Source: Rhodovulum sulfidophilum (GTDB lineage Bacteria; Pseudomonadota; Alphaproteobacteria; Rhodobacterales; Rhodobacteraceae). Taken from it: 64,000 bases of DNA. The DNA lies in assembly GCA_003241785.1 (NCBI GenBank), contig QFPW01000002.1, forward strand, positions 186,001 through 250,000. The letters are read 5' to 3'. The notes beneath the pieces are model-generated. The model ran no database searches and was not told the DNA's origin. It was given only the letters and a program-made list of their open reading frames with translations. Made by a program: the position numbers and the translations under genes. Shown here in pieces: positions 17,458 through 26,564 of this stretch. How positions within the stretch are numbered: position 1 is the first letter of the stretch; each line of letters opens with the position of its first letter.

Positions 17458-18696
17458 CTATCGGGACGGCGACGTGTCGTCTCCGCCCTCCTCCGGCGTC
17501 GGCGGCTCGGCCAGGGGATCGGTCCAGCCGCGCAGCGCGTCGCTCAGACCGGCGAGCGGCGCGGGCCGGTAGCGGGCGATGTTCCTCCACCGCCGGCGCG
17601 CGATGTCCGACACGTCCGCGAAGGCGCCGACCGCGGCGCGATCGCGGGATCGGAGCCGGAGGATCCAGTCCGTGATCCCACCGCGCCCCTGCCCGGCGTC
17701 GAGCTTACCCTCGTAGCTCGCGATCTCGCCCCAGCGGCGCGACATGCCGCCGTCGACCTTCAGCCCGCGCGCGCGGGCGCCGTCCAGCACCCAGATGAGC
17801 GCGGCCGACGACAGCCGCTCGTCCGCGCCGCCGCCGCCGACCGCGCCGTGGACGCCGGGAAACCATTCCTGCGGATAATTCGCCGGGTCGAGCCCGGCTT
17901 CGTCCTCGACATCCCTCAGCGACCAGAGCGTCGGCTCGAAATCCGAGCGGCGCTCGTCGATCGCCACCGCGTGGCGCGCGGCGTCGAGCAGCGGGCTCAG
18001 CTTCGCGTCGTGGAAGCGGTAGTGGCGCATCGGCCCCGTCGCGGCGAGCGCGCCTCCGACGAGCCCCTTCGGCACGCCGAGCGACCCGACCGTGTCCCAG
18101 ACCCCGAGATAGGCGAGGCGCAGGCGCAGCGGCTCCGGGTTCGAGGCGGGCTCGGCGCGGGCCCGCCACGTCGCCTCGTCCGGCTCGGCCCAGGAGGGCA
18201 GCGTGGAGACATGGGCCGAGTATCGGGCGCGGAACCGCCGCGCCTTCTCCCCGACCGTCGCCGCGCCCGGCGAGGCGTCGCGGTAAAGCGCCAGGGCCTC
18301 GGGGATCCTCCCGGCATGCTGGCGCTCGACGATCCCGGCGCGCCGGATCAGCCCGCAGAGCGAGCGCGCGCAATAGGCGCCCCGCGAGAAGCCGAAGAGA
18401 TAGATCTCGTCCCCGGGCTCGTAGTTCAGCACGAGGAACCGGTAGGCCTCGGTGATCAGCGCGTCGAGCCCCCAGCCGAAGGCGCCGCCGAGCAGCCGGT
18501 CCGTGGCCCGCGCGAGCCCGCCGGTGCCCCGCCCGGCGCCCACGCCGTCGAGGTAATAGACGACCTGCGTGACCGCGCGGCCGTCCGCCTCGATGGCCGT
18601 GCCGAGGATCGCCTCGGAGAGCTTGGCGACATTGGTCCGCTTCCTGGCGTCGAGACGGTTCCACGTCCCGTCGCAGCAGATGACGATCCGCTTCAT
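17458..18696 (-). CDS. DUF2235 alpha/beta-hydrolase, copy 2
   Basis: This 412-residue paralogue of the next gene has the same start (MKRIVICCDGTW), nucleophile elbow GFSRG with S104, VWDTVGSLG, and the His-containing WFPGVHGAVGGGG. It carries a longer C-terminal part with an acidic Pro-rich tail. The ATG at 18696 begins the conserved family sequence. The two copies probably arose by tandem duplication and have diverged well apart from the catalytic motifs. Expected activity is ester or lipid hydrolysis, but the substrate is unknown. Confidence 0.85.
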   Translation of the reverse strand: MKRIVICCDGTWNRLDARKRTNVAKLSEAILGTAIEADGRAVTQVVYYLDGVGAGRGTGGLARATDRLLGGAFGWGLDALITEAYRFLVLNYEPGDEIYLFGFSRGAYCARSLCGLIRRAGIVERQHAGRIPEALALYRDASPGAATVGEKARRFRARYSAHVSTLPSWAEPDEATWRARAEPASNPEPLRLRLAYLGVWDTVGSLGVPKGLVGGALAATGPMRHYRFHDAKLSPLLDAARHAVAIDERRSDFEPTLWSLRDVEDEAGLDPANYPQEWFPGVHGAVGGGGADERLSSAALIWVLDGARARGLKVDGGMSRRWGEIASYEGKLDAGQGRGGITDWILRLRSRDRAAVGAFADVSDIARRRWRNIARYRPAPLAGLSDALRGWTDPLAEPPTPEEGGDDTSPSR

Positions 18697-19008
18697 GCGC
18701 GCGGCTCCCGGATTTCGGCGCGGGCGGGACGATCCCGTCGAAGCGCGGGTCACGGGAGAGCATAGCGGCCGCGGCCGCTGTTCCCAAAGGGTAATACGGG
18801 AGCGAGGGGCGCGGCGGCGTGAGTTCCCCAAGCGGAATGCACAGGGAGCCGCGTCCGCGTCAGCCGGCTTCCAGACGATCCCGCCGGTCCGGGAGCTCCG
18901 CTTCCCCGGGCTTGACCCGGGGCCTCGAGGCCATGTCCGGGCGCGCGCGTGGGGCTCGGGGCCCCGGGTCGAGCCCGGGGCGGCGTATCACATCGCCTCC
19001 GCCGCGCC
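18697..19008. other. Intergenic region between DUF2235 copy 2 and der
   Basis: This 312-bp gap holds the promoter side of the DUF2235 pair and the 3' side of der. The only structure I can see is a class A repeat at 18904-18985. Confidence 0.4.
18904..18985. repeat. Class A palindromic repeat (A2)
   Basis: The arms are CCCCGGGCTTGACCCGGGGC at the left and GCCCCGGGTCGAGCCCGGGG at the right, ending 23 bases beyond the der stop. The position fits use as a der transcription end. Confidence 0.8.
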
Positions 19009-20460
19009 TCAGTCCCGGACGCGGCGCGCCTTGTGCTTGTCGAGCGCGGTGATGTTCTGCTTCTTGCGGTTCTTGTACGGGTTCTCGCCCGCGCGCAGAT
19101 AGAGCCGGATCGGCGTGCCCGGCATGTCGAAATCACGCCGCAGACCGTTCACCAGGAACCGCTTGTAGTCCTCCGGCACCGCGTCGGGATGCGAGCAGAA
19201 GACGACGAAGGTCGGCGGACGGGTCTTCACCTGCGTCATGTAGCGCAGCCGGATCCGCCGCCCGCCCGGCGCGGGGGGCGGATGGTCCGCGATCTGCGCC
19301 GAGAGCCAGCGGTTGAGGCGCGCCGTCGAGATCCGCGCGTTCCAGACCGCGTGCGCCTTGACGATCGCGGCGTGCAGCCGGTCGAGCCCCTTGCCGGTCA
19401 GCGCCGAGACCATGACCATCGGCGCGCCGCGCAGCTGCGGCAGCAGGCGCCCGAAGGCCTCGCGCAGCTCGTTGAGCTTGTGCGACTTGTCTTCCTCGAG
19501 GTCCCATTTGTTGACCGCGACCACCACCGCGCGCCCCTCGCGCTCGGCGAGGTCGGCGATGCGCAGGTCCTGGGTCTCGAACGGGATCTGCACGTCGAGG
19601 AGCACGACCACGACCTCGGCGAACTTGACCGCGCGCAGGCCGTCCGAGACCGAGAGCTTCTCGAGCTTCTCCTGGACCTTGGCCTTCTTGCGCATCCCCG
19701 CGGTGTCGAAGATCCGGAAGGGCGTGCCCTCCCAGTCGAGCGAGACGGCGATGGCGTCGCGGGTGATCCCGGCCTCGGGCCCGGTCAGGAGACGATCCTC
19801 GCCGAGGATCTTGTTGACCAGCGTCGACTTGCCCGCGTTGGGGCGGCCGACCACGGCGATCTGGATCGGACGGCCGGGCGGCAGGATCGCGCCCTCGCCC
19901 TCCTCGTCCACGCTGTCGTCGATGTCCTCGACGTCGACGTCCACGATGGCGCTCGAATCCTCGAACCGCTCGGCCACCGGCTCGAGCGCGCGCAGAAGGT
20001 CGTCCATGCCGATCCCGTGCTCGGCCGAGAGCGCGAGCGGCTCGCCGAGGCCGAGCTCGTAGGCGTCGTAGAGCCCCTGCTCCGCCGCGCGGCCCTCGGC
20101 CTTGTTCGCGGCGAGGATCACCTGTGGCGCGCGCTTGCGCAGCAGCTCGGCGAGAACGCGGTCGGTCGCGGTCACGCCGACCCGGGCGTCGATCAGGAAG
20201 AGGCAGACGTCGGCCATGTCGACCGCGCGCTCGGTCAGCGCGCGCATCCGGCCCGGCAGGCTGTCGTCGGTCGCCTCCTCGAGCCCGGCGGTGTCGATGA
20301 TGGTGAAGCGGAGCGGTCCGAGCCGGCCGGCGCCCTCGCGCAGGTCCCGCGTCACGCCCGGCTGGTCATCGACCAGCGCCAGCCGCCTGCCGACCAGCCG
20401 GTTGAACAGCGTGGACTTGCCGACGTTCGGTCGGCCGACGATGGCGAGCGTGAAGGACAT
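19009..20460 (-). CDS. der: Ribosome biogenesis GTPase Der (EngA)
   Basis: Der is a tandem GTPase needed for 50S ribosomal subunit assembly. This 483-residue copy has two G domains: the first with GRPNVGKS (9-16), DTAGL (56-60) and NKAE (119-122); the second with GRPNAGKS (205-212), DTAGM and NKWD. A KH-like C-terminal domain ends in a basic tail. An acidic linker (about residues 168-190) joins the G domains. It is the third gene of a run YfgM-like, BamB-like, der, an order conserved in many proteobacteria. Confidence 0.96.
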   Translation of the reverse strand: MSFTLAIVGRPNVGKSTLFNRLVGRRLALVDDQPGVTRDLREGAGRLGPLRFTIIDTAGLEEATDDSLPGRMRALTERAVDMADVCLFLIDARVGVTATDRVLAELLRKRAPQVILAANKAEGRAAEQGLYDAYELGLGEPLALSAEHGIGMDDLLRALEPVAERFEDSSAIVDVDVEDIDDSVDEEGEGAILPPGRPIQIAVVGRPNAGKSTLVNKILGEDRLLTGPEAGITRDAIAVSLDWEGTPFRIFDTAGMRKKAKVQEKLEKLSVSDGLRAVKFAEVVVVLLDVQIPFETQDLRIADLAEREGRAVVVAVNKWDLEEDKSHKLNELREAFGRLLPQLRGAPMVMVSALTGKGLDRLHAAIVKAHAVWNARISTARLNRWLSAQIADHPPPAPGGRRIRLRYMTQVKTRPPTFVVFCSHPDAVPEDYKRFLVNGLRRDFDMPGTPIRLYLRAGENPYKNRKKQNITALDKHKARRVRD

Positions 20461-20509
20461 GGGACGGCAACCGTTCTCGAAAGACGGCGATCCTTACCCC
20501 CTTCGCCCG

Positions 20510-21820
20510 CTATTGGAAAGCCAGAAGCTGCCCGTCCCGGTTGACGATGTACATCACGCCCCCCGCGATCGCCGGGGGCGCGCCCGCCCCGCCCGGGAGG
20601 TCGACCGCGCTCAGCTGCCGCCCCGAGGTCGGGTCGAAGGAGCGCAGGGTCTCGTCCGCGCTCGCGACCCAGAGGCGGCCGCCGGCGAGGATCGGGCCGT
20701 AATGCGGGATCGCCTCGATCCGCTTCTTCTCGTTGTAGTATTCCGGCAGCGTCGTGCGCCAGATCACCTGGCCGGTCGCCGCGTCGAGCCGCAGGAGCGC
20801 GCCCTCGTCGGAGACGATGAAGACCGAGCCGCCGACCGGCCATGAGGCACCGTACGAGCCTTCGGAGGCGGTCCAGAGCCGCTCGCCCGTGTCGGTGTCG
20901 AGCGCGATCGTGCGGCCGCTCTGGTTCGAGGCGAAGACGGTCTCGCCGTCGATCACCGGGCCGCCGCTGACGTCGACGATGAAGTTTCGCGCGAGCTCGC
21001 GCCGGCCGCCGGTCACCGCGGTGCCCCAGACCTGGAGCCCGTTGCGCGCCACGACGCCGAGAACCTCGCCCGAGGCGAAGGGGAAGACCACGAGGGTGCC
21101 GTTCGTCGCCGGGCTGGCGCCGCCAAGCAGGCCGGTGCCGCCGACGCCGCGCACGAACCAGTGGGTCTCGCCGGTGCGCGCGTCGAGCGCGTAGCCGGTA
21201 TCGTCGCGCACGACGATGAAGACCTGCCCGCCCGAGACGGTGGGCGCCGCGCGGATCGGCCCTTCGAAGTTCTGCGTCCAGATCCGGTTGCCGGTCGCGG
21301 GATCGAGCGCCATCGCCTGGCCGAAGCCGGTGGTGACGTAAAGCACGCCGTCGGCGTAGGCGAAGCCGCCGCCCGGGCCGTTGTCGGCCTGCTGTCGCGG
21401 CGGCACGACGCTCTGGCTCCAGACCGGCTGGCCGGTCTGGCTGACGGCGGTCACCATGCCGCCGGCGTCGATGGTGAAGACGAGGCCGCGGGCCACGATC
21501 GGCGCGGTCATGATGCGCCGGCGCCGCGCGTCGCCCTCGCCGATCGGCGCCGACCAGCGCAGCTGGGGCGTCGTCGAGAAGGCGGGATTGACCAGCCGGC
21601 CGGCGGCCGAGCCGTTGCGGTGCGACCATTCGGCGTTCACCACCGGCGCGGGCAGCGGCACCGGGCGGACGGCGGAGGGGTCGGTCTCGGCGAGCGGCGC
21701 CTCGACCTGGCGGATCGGGATGCGGTCGCCGGGCAGGATATCCTCGCCCGAGCAGCCCGCCACGAGGACGGCGGCGGCGAGCGCGAGGGAAACCGGCGGA
21801 TTCGGAAGGAAGCGGCGCAT
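20510..21820 (-). CDS. BamB-like PQQ-repeat lipoprotein
   Basis: This 436-residue protein has a lipoprotein signal ending in VLVAGCSG, so Cys23 should be lipidated. Beta-propeller PQQ-type repeats follow (examples: VYVTTGFGQAMALDPATGNRIW-like units broken across the blades, ALDARTGETHWF, ALDTDTGERLWTA, RLDAATGQVIWRT). BamB is the propeller component of the BAM outer-membrane protein assembly complex. The neighbours, a YfgM-like gene upstream and der downstream, match the usual bamB locus. The ATG at 21820 follows AGGGA and precedes a good lipobox. Confidence 0.86.
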   Translation of the reverse strand: MRRFLPNPPVSLALAAAVLVAGCSGEDILPGDRIPIRQVEAPLAETDPSAVRPVPLPAPVVNAEWSHRNGSAAGRLVNPAFSTTPQLRWSAPIGEGDARRRRIMTAPIVARGLVFTIDAGGMVTAVSQTGQPVWSQSVVPPRQQADNGPGGGFAYADGVLYVTTGFGQAMALDPATGNRIWTQNFEGPIRAAPTVSGGQVFIVVRDDTGYALDARTGETHWFVRGVGGTGLLGGASPATNGTLVVFPFASGEVLGVVARNGLQVWGTAVTGGRRELARNFIVDVSGGPVIDGETVFASNQSGRTIALDTDTGERLWTASEGSYGASWPVGGSVFIVSDEGALLRLDAATGQVIWRTTLPEYYNEKKRIEAIPHYGPILAGGRLWVASADETLRSFDPTSGRQLSAVDLPGGAGAPPAIAGGVMYIVNRDGQLLAFQ

Positions 21821-21843
21821 GCGGTGGACGTCCCTGGCCCGGC

Positions 21844-22539
21844 TCAACCGTCGGATGGCGTGTCGGCGGGGACGGTGACAACCCCGGCTTGCGGGACCGT
21901 GCCTCCGGCGGCGACGATCAGCTGGCGCGCCCGGTCCCCCAGCGTCTGGGGCGCCTGGGGCAGCGTCAGGATCGTGTCGAGATCGGCGAGCGCGCCGTCC
22001 CTGTCGCCCTGCCCGAGACGCAGCAGCGCGCGCTGCTCGAGCGCCAGCGCCTGGAACGGCGACTCGGTCGAGACCAGCGTCTCGAGCGTCGCCGCCCGCT
22101 CCGTCCCGTCCATCGCGTCTCCGAGCAGCATCACGCGCAGGAGCGCGCCGAGCTGGCGGTAGAGCTCGGGCGCGGCGCCGTCGTCGGCGAGGGTGGCGAG
22201 CGTCGTCGCGGCGGCGTCGGTGTTCCCGGCCTCGATCTGGCTGCCCGCCTCGGCGAGCCAGGCGACCGCGGCCGCGCGCGGCTCCGCCGTCGCGACGCCG
22301 GCGAGCGCCTCGGCGCGTTTCGCCGGATCGGTCTCGAGATAGGCCGCGCGGAGCGCGTCCCCGGCCCGCTGCGCGGACTGCTGTCCGGAATACTGGCGCC
22401 ATTCGTAGAAGGCGGCGCCGCCGACGGCGGCGATCACGAGCACGACGATCAGCCAGCCATAGCGCGCCATGCCGCGGCGCAGACTCTCGCGGCGAACTTC
22501 CTCGTTCACCTCGTGGAAGAAGGAATCACTCTGGCTCAC
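21844..22539 (-). CDS. YfgM-like tetratricopeptide repeat membrane protein
   Basis: This 231-residue protein has a short cytoplasmic start (SDSFFHEVNEEVRRESLRRG), one membrane helix at about residues 27-46, and a periplasmic helical domain of TPR-like repeats. This layout and the position before the BamB-like gene and der match YfgM, an ancillary factor of the Sec translocon that hands proteins to periplasmic chaperones. The start is a GTG at 22539. The role is inferred from architecture and synteny. Confidence 0.8.
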   Translation of the reverse strand: MSQSDSFFHEVNEEVRRESLRRGMARYGWLIVVLVIAAVGGAAFYEWRQYSGQQSAQRAGDALRAAYLETDPAKRAEALAGVATAEPRAAAVAWLAEAGSQIEAGNTDAAATTLATLADDGAAPELYRQLGALLRVMLLGDAMDGTERAATLETLVSTESPFQALALEQRALLRLGQGDRDGALADLDTILTLPQAPQTLGDRARQLIVAAGGTVPQAGVVTVPADTPSDG

Positions 22540-22624
22540 GCCGCTCTCCGATCGGTCCGGCGCGGGGTATACCGTCCGCCCCGCGCGGTGCCAAGCCCGA
22601 TCGGCCCGCCCGCCCCGGCCCCGG

Positions 22625-23731
22625 TCATTCGCCCGGGCCCGGGACGCGGAAGACCTGGCCCGGGTAGATGAGGTCGGGATCGGCGATCAGCCGCGTGTTG
22701 GCGTTGAGGATCTGGGTGTAGCGCACCCCGGTGCCGTAGTGGATCCGCGCTAGGGTCCAGAGGCTGTTCCCGGGCTGGACCACGACGCTGACCTCGCCCG
22801 GCGCGGCCGGGACCGCGGCGTCGCCGTCGCGGCGGAACGGGGTCTCGGTGCGGCTGATCACCTTGCCCGCCGCGTCGATCTGGTCGACGCGGAGCGTGTA
22901 GGTGCCCGGCGGCGCCTCCGGCACGTCGAGGCTCCAGCGCCCGTCCGCGCCGACGGCGCCTTCGCGCGCGAGGGCGCCGTCGACGTAGACGCGGAGCGCG
23001 GCGCCCGCTTCGCCGAAGCCCTGAAGCGTGACCGCCCCGCTCTCGCCGTAGGAGATGCTGGCGAAGGAAACCTGGCCCTCGTCCGACCCCGGCGGCGCGA
23101 CCGGCGTCACCTCGGCGGAATCGGGCGTCAGCAGCACGGTGGCCGCGACCTCCGGCGCCGGCGGCTCCGCGGCGGGCGCCGGGGTGGCCGGGGTGACCGC
23201 CTCGGGCGCGGGTGTCTCGGGAGCGGGCGTCTCGGTCGGCAGCAGGAGCACCACGGCGTCCGAACGCGCGACGCTGCCGTCCGGCTGCTCGGCCTCGACC
23301 GTCAGGGCGCGGGCCTCGGTCGAGGTCCCGGCCTCGAACATCGCGACGAAGCGGCCGGCCTCGTCGGCCTTCACCTCGGCGAGCTGGCGGTCGCCGGCGA
23401 GCACGCTCACATTCGCGCCTGGCCGCGCGGTCCCCGCGACGATCGCCGCCCCGCCGGCCTCGACGCGGATCACATCGACGCTCGGCGCGCCCGGGCTGCC
23501 CGGCGCGGGCTCCGCCGCGGCTTCGACGGCCGGCGCGCCCCCCTGGGCCGTGGCCGCGGTCCTCGTCTCGGGCGGGGCTGGTTCCGGCGCGGCGGCGGTG
23601 GTCGCGGCCACCGGCTCCGGCGCCGTCTGGCCGCCGTCGCGCGTGATGAAATAGACCATGGCGCCGGCGACCGCGAGACACGCCCCGATCGACAGCGCGG
23701 TGGTGCCGGAGCGGGAGGATGTCATCGCCAT
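22625..23731 (-). CDS. LysM domain protein with Ala/Pro-rich linker
   Basis: This 368-residue protein has an N-terminal anchor (LSIGACLAVAGAMVYFI, about residues 11-27), a long Ala/Pro/Glu-rich periplasmic section, Ig-like bacterial carrier modules (IVAGTARPGANVSVLAGD and LQGFGEAGAALRVYVDG), and a C-terminal LysM domain (VVQPGNSLWTLARIHYGTG to YPGQVFRVPGPGE) that should bind peptidoglycan. The ATG at 23731 is preferred; one at 23725 is also possible. It diverges from the LOG gene. Function beyond cell-wall attachment is unknown. Confidence 0.82.
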   Translation of the reverse strand: MAMTSSRSGTTALSIGACLAVAGAMVYFITRDGGQTAPEPVAATTAAAPEPAPPETRTAATAQGGAPAVEAAAEPAPGSPGAPSVDVIRVEAGGAAIVAGTARPGANVSVLAGDRQLAEVKADEAGRFVAMFEAGTSTEARALTVEAEQPDGSVARSDAVVLLLPTETPAPETPAPEAVTPATPAPAAEPPAPEVAATVLLTPDSAEVTPVAPPGSDEGQVSFASISYGESGAVTLQGFGEAGAALRVYVDGALAREGAVGADGRWSLDVPEAPPGTYTLRVDQIDAAGKVISRTETPFRRDGDAAVPAAPGEVSVVVQPGNSLWTLARIHYGTGVRYTQILNANTRLIADPDLIYPGQVFRVPGPGE

Positions 23732-23865
23732 GCGCCTTGTCCTTTCGTCCCATCCGCCGTCGCCCGCTGGGGGTGGCGGGCGCGACGGTGACCTGCTAGC
23801 CAAGAAACTGACACAAAACCAGTGCGATGCAAACGCGACTTCGGCTTGTCGCGGGGGAGAGGCGA

Positions 23866-24423
23866 ATGGTTCAGGGCACGCCAAGGTCGATCTGCGTCTT
23901 CTGCGGCTCGCGCGACGGTGGAGATCCGGCCTACGCCGCCGCCGCGCGCGAGCTCGGCGCCGCGCTGGCGGCGGAGGGCCACCGGCTCGTCTACGGCGCC
24001 GGCGACGTCGGCCTGATGGGCGCGGTGGCGCGCGCGGCGATGGCCGCGGGCGGCGACACGTTCGGCGTCATCCCCGAGCATCTGGTGCGGCGCGAGGTCG
24101 GCAAGCGCGACCTCGCCACCTTCGTGGTCACCGAGACGATGCACGAGCGCAAGAAGGTCATGTTCATGAACGCCGACGCGATCGTGACCCTTCCCGGCGG
24201 TCCCGGCAGCCTCGACGAGCTCTTCGAGGTGCTGACATGGCGGCAGCTCGGCCTGCATGCCAAGCCGATCTATCTTTTGAACACCGGCGGGTACTGGGAC
24301 CCGCTGACCGCCCTGCTCGCCCATATCGTCGCCAAGGGGTTCGCCGAACCGTCGTTCCTCGATTTCCTCGCCGTGAAGGACGACGTGCCGGCGCTGATCG
24401 CGGCGCTGCGCGCGGATCCCTAG
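23866..24423 (+). CDS. LOG family protein (putative cytokinin-nucleotide phosphoribohydrolase)
   Basis: LOG proteins hydrolyse nucleoside 5'-monophosphates, classically cytokinin ribotides, to free base and ribose 5-phosphate. This 185-residue protein has the Rossmann start ICVFCGSRDG, the MHERKKVM motif at residues 92-99, and the active-site GGPGSLDE at residues 111-118 (Ser in place of the more usual Thr). The ATG at 23866 follows a strong GGGGGAGAGG site, so I prefer it to the in-frame ATG at 23827. In bacteria the substrate is often AMP or another nucleotide, so a cytokinin role is not implied. Confidence 0.9.
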   Translation: MVQGTPRSICVFCGSRDGGDPAYAAAARELGAALAAEGHRLVYGAGDVGLMGAVARAAMAAGGDTFGVIPEHLVRREVGKRDLATFVVTETMHERKKVMFMNADAIVTLPGGPGSLDELFEVLTWRQLGLHAKPIYLLNTGGYWDPLTALLAHIVAKGFAEPSFLDFLAVKDDVPALIAALRADP

Positions 24424-24447
24424 AACCGCGCGCGGCGCCCGCGGCGC

Positions 24448-25311
24448 CTATTCGACGGCCCGGCGGTAGAGGTGCCAGGTCGCGTGGCCGAGGATCGGCA
24501 GCGCCACGATCAGCCCGAGGAAGAACGGGATCGCGCCGATGAGGAGCGCGCCCGCGACGACCAGCCCCCAGACCGCGACCGTCACGGGATTTTCCCGCGC
24601 CACGCGGATCGAGGTCGCGATCGCGACCGGCAGGCCGACATGGCGGTCGAGCAGCAGCGGGAAGGACACGACGCTGATCGCAAGCACGAGCGCGGCGAAG
24701 CAGAAGCCGACGAGCCCGCCGACCAGGAGCAGCGTCCATCCCGCCGAGGTGCCGAAGACCCGCGCGAGGTAGCCGCCCGCCGAAGCGGTCGGGTCCGGCC
24801 CCATGATCGCGTTGCTGAGCCCGAAGGCGGTGATCATCCAGGCGAGGAAGATCGCGCAATGCAGCAGGCCGAGCGCCAGCACCGCGCCGAACCGGGGCGA
24901 TTCCAGCACCTTGAGCGCGTCGGCCCAGCGGACCTCGGCGCCGAGCTCGCGCCGCCGGCTCATCTCGTAGAGCCCGACGCCCGCGACCGGTCCGATCAGC
25001 GCGAAGCCCGAGATCGCCGGCAGGATCAGGGGCGTCATCCCGCCGTGCATCGCCGCGAAGATCATCGCGACGCCGATCGCCGGATAGAGCAGGCAGAGGA
25101 ACACCACGTCCGAGCGGCAGGCGGCGAAATCCTCGGCCCCGGCGCGCAGCGCGGCGCGCAGGTCCGAGATGTCGATCCGCCGGACCCTTGGCGCGTGGCT
25201 CGCCTCGGTGTCGTGGCTGCCGATCTCCTCGGCGGTCTCCCCGAGCACATGGCCCGCCGCCCGCGCGGTGTTCACGCTCCAGGACAGCGGATTTCCGATC
25301 GTCGTGGTCAT
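24448..25311 (-). CDS. DUF2189 integral membrane protein
   Basis: This 287-residue protein belongs to the DUF2189 family of unknown function. After a soluble N-terminal 45 residues, the family start RRIDISDLRAALRAGAEDF is seen, then about six membrane helices including VVFLCLLYPAIGVAMIF, LILPAISGFALIGPVAGVG and GALLIGAIPFFLGLIVALP. The ATG at 25311 follows GGGAAG. Alphaproteobacterial members often lie near cytochrome oxidase or stress genes, but nothing nearby gives a clue here. Confidence 0.82.
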   Translation of the reverse strand: MTTTIGNPLSWSVNTARAAGHVLGETAEEIGSHDTEASHAPRVRRIDISDLRAALRAGAEDFAACRSDVVFLCLLYPAIGVAMIFAAMHGGMTPLILPAISGFALIGPVAGVGLYEMSRRRELGAEVRWADALKVLESPRFGAVLALGLLHCAIFLAWMITAFGLSNAIMGPDPTASAGGYLARVFGTSAGWTLLLVGGLVGFCFAALVLAISVVSFPLLLDRHVGLPVAIATSIRVARENPVTVAVWGLVVAGALLIGAIPFFLGLIVALPILGHATWHLYRRAVE

Positions 25312-25409
25312 GGCTTCCCTTCCCCCTTCGCTGGGCAAGGGCGGCGCGCCGCGCGCTTCGCCGAGGGCCGCTTCGCGCCGCCTGCGTCTCCGCAGCCTAA
25401 CACGAAAAG

Positions 25410-25457
25410 CGGCCCGCGTCGCGCGCCGCGCCGTCACGCTCGCGGGAACGCGGGCCG
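25410..25457 (-). terminator. Intrinsic terminator of the omptin gene
   Basis: A perfect 10-bp stem (CGGCCCGCGT with ACGCGGGCCG) lies 10 bases after the omptin stop. Read on the minus strand, it is followed by CTTTTCG, a short T tract. Confidence 0.6.
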
Positions 25458-25466
25458 CGGGGCGGC

Positions 25467-26453
25467 TCAGAACCGGTAGGCGAGGCCGAGCGAGAGGATC
25501 AGCGTCTCGTTGCTGGCCCCGGCGCCATCCGGGATCTCGCTGCGGAACTCCGGAAAGGCGACGTTGATCGCGGTCAGGTCGCCGCGCGCCTCCCAGAACC
25601 GCTGGTAGTTCGCCATCGCGGTCAGCATCAGGCTCTCGGTCAGGTCGTGCTCGGCCCGCAGCGTCACCGCGGCCATCTGCGTGTCGCCGAAATCGCCGGT
25701 GAAGAGCTGCTGGTTCTCGATATGCAGGTCCGCGTCGGACACCTGGGCGAAGGGGCTCGCGATCACCTTGCCGCTGAGCCGCCACCGCGGCATCGCATAG
25801 CCGGCCGCGACGCCGACATAGGGCGTGCGCCACCATTGCTGGTAGTCAACCATCGGGCCCTGGAAGCGGCCCTCGGTGTCATGCAGCTTGAAGGTCGAAT
25901 AGAGATAGTCGCCGTCCGAGGCCTGAAACTTGAAGTTGCGCACCTGATAGCCAAGCAGGCCGTTCACCCAGACCCCGTTCCACTCGGCGACCCGCGCCGC
26001 GGCGGCGAGGTCGAATTCGAAGGCGCGCTCGAGCGAGGTGTTGGGATGGCGCGACCGGTCGGTCCAGCCCTCGTAACCCGAGTCGCGCCAGAGCCAGTCG
26101 TAGTCGACCATCGAGACGTCGCCGGCGAGGCTGGTCCAGCCGCCGACCCCGATCGTCAGCCAGCCGGTCGCGGCGTAGTCGAGCCGCCCGCCGACCACGG
26201 CCGCGCTTTCGATCGTCCAGTCGAGCTGGCTCTGCTTCTGGCCGCCGAAATAGACGAGCTCCTTCGATTCTCCGGACAGGTATCCGAGATAGCCCTCGAC
26301 GCTCAGCCGGTCGCTGAGAACGCGGGAGGCGAAGGAGCGGGTCGTCACCGCCGCGGGCGTCGCGGCTCCAGCCGGCGGGCTGGTCTCGGCATAGGCGTCC
26401 GCGGCGGCCAGGCAAGCGGCCACGGACAATCCAAGACAATGCGTCTTGATCAT
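25467..26453 (-). CDS. Omptin family outer-membrane protease
   Basis: Omptins are ten-stranded outer-membrane barrels that cleave peptides, often between basic residues. This 328-residue protein has a signal peptide (LGLSVAACLAAADAYA), an extended linker, then the omptin core: YLGYLSGESKELVYF, QSQLDWTIESAAVVGG, and MVDYDW with D117/D119 matching OmpT Asp83/Asp85. The second catalytic pair is D242/H244 in SDADLHIEN, matching Asp210/His212, and the barrel ends in an aromatic residue (LAYRF). All four catalytic positions are therefore present. The start at 26453 precedes the leader. It is flanked by its own terminator and the sodB terminator, so it is probably transcribed alone. Target is unknown. 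Confidence 0.88.
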   Translation of the reverse strand: MIKTHCLGLSVAACLAAADAYAETSPPAGAATPAAVTTRSFASRVLSDRLSVEGYLGYLSGESKELVYFGGQKQSQLDWTIESAAVVGGRLDYAATGWLTIGVGGWTSLAGDVSMVDYDWLWRDSGYEGWTDRSRHPNTSLERAFEFDLAAAARVAEWNGVWVNGLLGYQVRNFKFQASDGDYLYSTFKLHDTEGRFQGPMVDYQQWWRTPYVGVAAGYAMPRWRLSGKVIASPFAQVSDADLHIENQQLFTGDFGDTQMAAVTLRAEHDLTESLMLTAMANYQRFWEARGDLTAINVAFPEFRSEIPDGAGASNETLILSLGLAYRF

Positions 26454-26528
26454 CGAAACTCCACGAAAGTACCCCACCCCTGGGTGCCCTCGTCCTAACA
26501 GAATCACCGGGTCGATATAACCCCGGGA

Positions 26529-26557
26529 ATCCCCGCCGCGCCGGGCACGGCGGGGAT
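26529..26557 (-). terminator. Hairpin terminator of sodB
   Basis: A perfect 10-bp stem (ATCCCCGCCG / CGGCGGGGAT, nine-base loop) lies 8 bases past the sodB stop. No clear T tract follows. Confidence 0.55.
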
Positions 26558-26564
26558 CCGCGCC

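Noticed and set aside
16068..18696. DUF2235 pair as type VI secretion effectors with the small ORF as immunity protein
   Set aside because: There is no VgrG, PAAR or adaptor gene, the small protein has no signal or membrane segment, and it is on the opposite strand.
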